From positions 682,001 through 746,000 of the forward strand of contig JAZIHH010000020.1 in assembly GCA_036678685.1 (NCBI GenBank): DNA of 64,000 bases, read 5' to 3'. This document shows positions 62,971 to 64,000 of this stretch, piece by piece. This DNA comes from JAZIHH01 sp036678685. Its GTDB lineage: Bacteria > Bacillota > UBA4882 > UBA10575. Position 1 is the first letter of the stretch, and the number at the start of each line of letters is the position of its first letter. Below the pieces are notes generated by a model. The model saw only the letters and a list, made by a program, of their open reading frames with translations. It searched no databases and was not told the origin of the DNA. A program made the position numbers and the translations under genes.

Positions 62971-64000
62971 ATGCTGTTGAAAGAAGGCTTGCGGGTGGAA
63001 GGTTATGACGAAACAGTAAAGACAGCCATGGAGATAGGCCGCAGGATGAAGATGGGTTTTATCCTTCGTATTCAAGATAAGAAGGAGACTTCGTTCACCG
63101 TGAATAACGGAGAGACAGAGGAGATCGCCACCAGTTCGCTGCGGGGAATGGGATTTCAGGCCTTTACTCCGGAGGGATATACCGGATTTGCCTCTTCCGA
63201 CCATATTCATCCCTCGGAAGTGGAGAATTTAGCCGAACAAGCGGTAAAACTGGCGGAAAAAGTCCGGGAAATCGGCGGGGAAAAAAACCCGGCGGTTTTT
63301 AACATACCCCCGAACCGCCGGCGGGTTGTTTTACCGTTGAAATACCCTTACGGCTCCTGTTCCCTCGGGGAAATGGAGGAACGGCTTAAAAAACTCAACA
63401 AAGAGCTGGGTTTGGGAGACCCCCGGCTTTCCGTGCGTACCGTACACCGGGTGGTGGACGAAGAGTGGCGGATCGTGCGGCATGACGGGACTGATACTTC
63501 TTTCATGACGCCCCGTTCCTTCATTTATAATATTTTTACCGCCCGGGAAGACGGGAAAACCGCCACCACCTACAGTAACCTGCCGGGAACCGATCTTTCG
63601 ATCTTGCTTGAAGCGGCGGAAGTCGAGAAACTGAAGAAAATATCGCTTAGGGCGGCGAAGACGGCCCTGGCCCTTTTATCTGCGGGTCCGGTAAAAAGTG
63701 GCTCGTATAAGCTGGTGATTGATTACGCCCTGGCCAAGGGGTTGGCCCATGAGGCTTTCGGGCACGCGGCTGAGACGGACGGCATGGAAAGTTCGATCCT
63801 GGGTGAAAACGGCCGCCTTTGTCAGGGCAAGGAAGTAGCCTCCCCCCTGGTTTCGATTATTGACGGCCCGGTGGAGGGGGATTATGCTTACCAGCCGGTG
63901 AGCGCCAACGGAATTGACCGCCAGACCGTCTGGATTGTACAGGACGGAATACTCCGGGCTGGCCTCGCCGATCTTTTTTCCGCCGCGGCGGCCGGGGTGC
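62971..64000 (+). CDS. tldD: TldD/PmbA family metallopeptidase, N-terminal part
   Basis: This frame runs to the right edge without a stop (343 codons visible). It has the TldD N-terminal domain and, near residue 265, the zinc motif HEAFGHAAETDG (HExxxH). TldD-type proteases mature peptide antibiotics and degrade toxin antidotes, usually with TldE as partner; the rest of the operon lies outside the window. The start is ATG at 62971 directly after GGGAGGT, or TTG at 62977 with better spacing. No defect is visible. Confidence 0.87.
   Translation, partial: MLLKEGLRVEGYDETVKTAMEIGRRMKMGFILRIQDKKETSFTVNNGETEEIATSSLRGMGFQAFTPEGYTGFASSDHIHPSEVENLAEQAVKLAEKVREIGGEKNPAVFNIPPNRRRVVLPLKYPYGSCSLGEMEERLKKLNKELGLGDPRLSVRTVHRVVDEEWRIVRHDGTDTSFMTPRSFIYNIFTAREDGKTATTYSNLPGTDLSILLEAAEVEKLKKISLRAAKTALALLSAGPVKSGSYKLVIDYALAKGLAHEAFGHAAETDGMESSILGENGRLCQGKEVASPLVSIIDGPVEGDYAYQPVSANGIDRQTVWIVQDGILRAGLADLFSAAAAGV

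Noticed and set aside
62800..63210. 136 aa minus-strand ORF between the flippase-like and tldD genes
   Set aside because: It is antisense to the clear TldD N-terminus and overlaps the flippase start region.
1..64000. Reassignment of TAA or TAG as sense codons
   Set aside because: Many intact genes in the window end in TAA or TAG at family-normal lengths (for example rubrerythrin, M24 peptidase and AraQ end TAG), so general reassignment is excluded.
1..64000. CRISPR arrays, rRNA and tRNA genes
   Set aside because: I saw no regularly spaced direct repeats, no cloverleaf-like sequence with a TTCGA arm, and no conserved rRNA stretch. A tRNAscan and CRISPR search would be needed to be sure.

Overview
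The window looks like a chromosomal segment of an anaerobic, endospore-forming member of the Bacillota (Firmicutes). Supporting genes are spoIIM next to xerD, pyruvate phosphate dikinase, formate-tetrahydrofolate ligase with folD, rubrerythrin with a PerR-like regulator, a hybrid cluster protein and DegV. Two TolC-like proteins beside a MacA/MacB-type exporter suggest a diderm lineage such as Halanaerobiales, Negativicutes or Limnochordia-like groups; this is inference. I saw no rRNA, tRNA, CRISPR array, prophage or insertion sequence.

Layout. 1-5.0 kb (minus strand): a YtfQ-YtfR-YtfT-YjfF-type sugar ABC importer, translationally coupled to a membrane protein cut by the left edge. 5.4-19.5 kb: a stress region with hybrid cluster protein (frameshifted) and a divergent Crp/Fnr regulator, Cu/Zn superoxide dismutase, PerR, rubrerythrin and a ZIP metal transporter. 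Between these lie a DUF2520 protein, a lytic transglycosylase, an M3 oligopeptidase, a WD40 propeller, a MATE exporter with a structured leader, an HD hydrolase and a decayed HD-GYP gene. 19.8-27.2 kb: a GH13 glycosidase broken by two in-frame stops, then a five-gene TolC/TolC/MacA/ABC/MacB exporter whose adaptor carries an in-frame TAG. 27.5-36.6 kb: galM, an M24 peptidase, a LysM-propeller protein, a LysM-G5-M23 cell-wall hydrolase, DegV, DUF1848, cysH and a LiaF-like protein. 36.8-39.9 kb: a TRAP transporter behind a strong promoter and a leader that looks like a transcription attenuator. 40-49.4 kb: a DUF4097 lipoprotein, a pyruvate-oxidase-like enzyme, murI, fhs, folD and ppdK. 49.5-58.2 kb: a carbohydrate locus with a secreted propeller enzyme carrying an AbfB-type domain, an AraNPQ-like importer and a YesM/YesN-like two-component system whose kinase has an in-frame TAA. 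58.3-64 kb: DUF3866, Nudix, spoIIM, xerD, a flippase-like membrane protein and tldD cut by the right edge.

Two things stand out. First, the TRAP leader at about 36,813-36,957 has a consensus promoter, three 8-base GGTAG repeats, and one repeat that can pair with the loop and stem of the terminator ahead of dctP; I do not recognise it as a known riboswitch class. Second, six genes carry seven apparent lesions: four in-frame stops with intact frame on both sides and three probable single-base shifts. These are either consensus errors or a burst of real pseudogene formation, and should be settled first because they change which pathways work.
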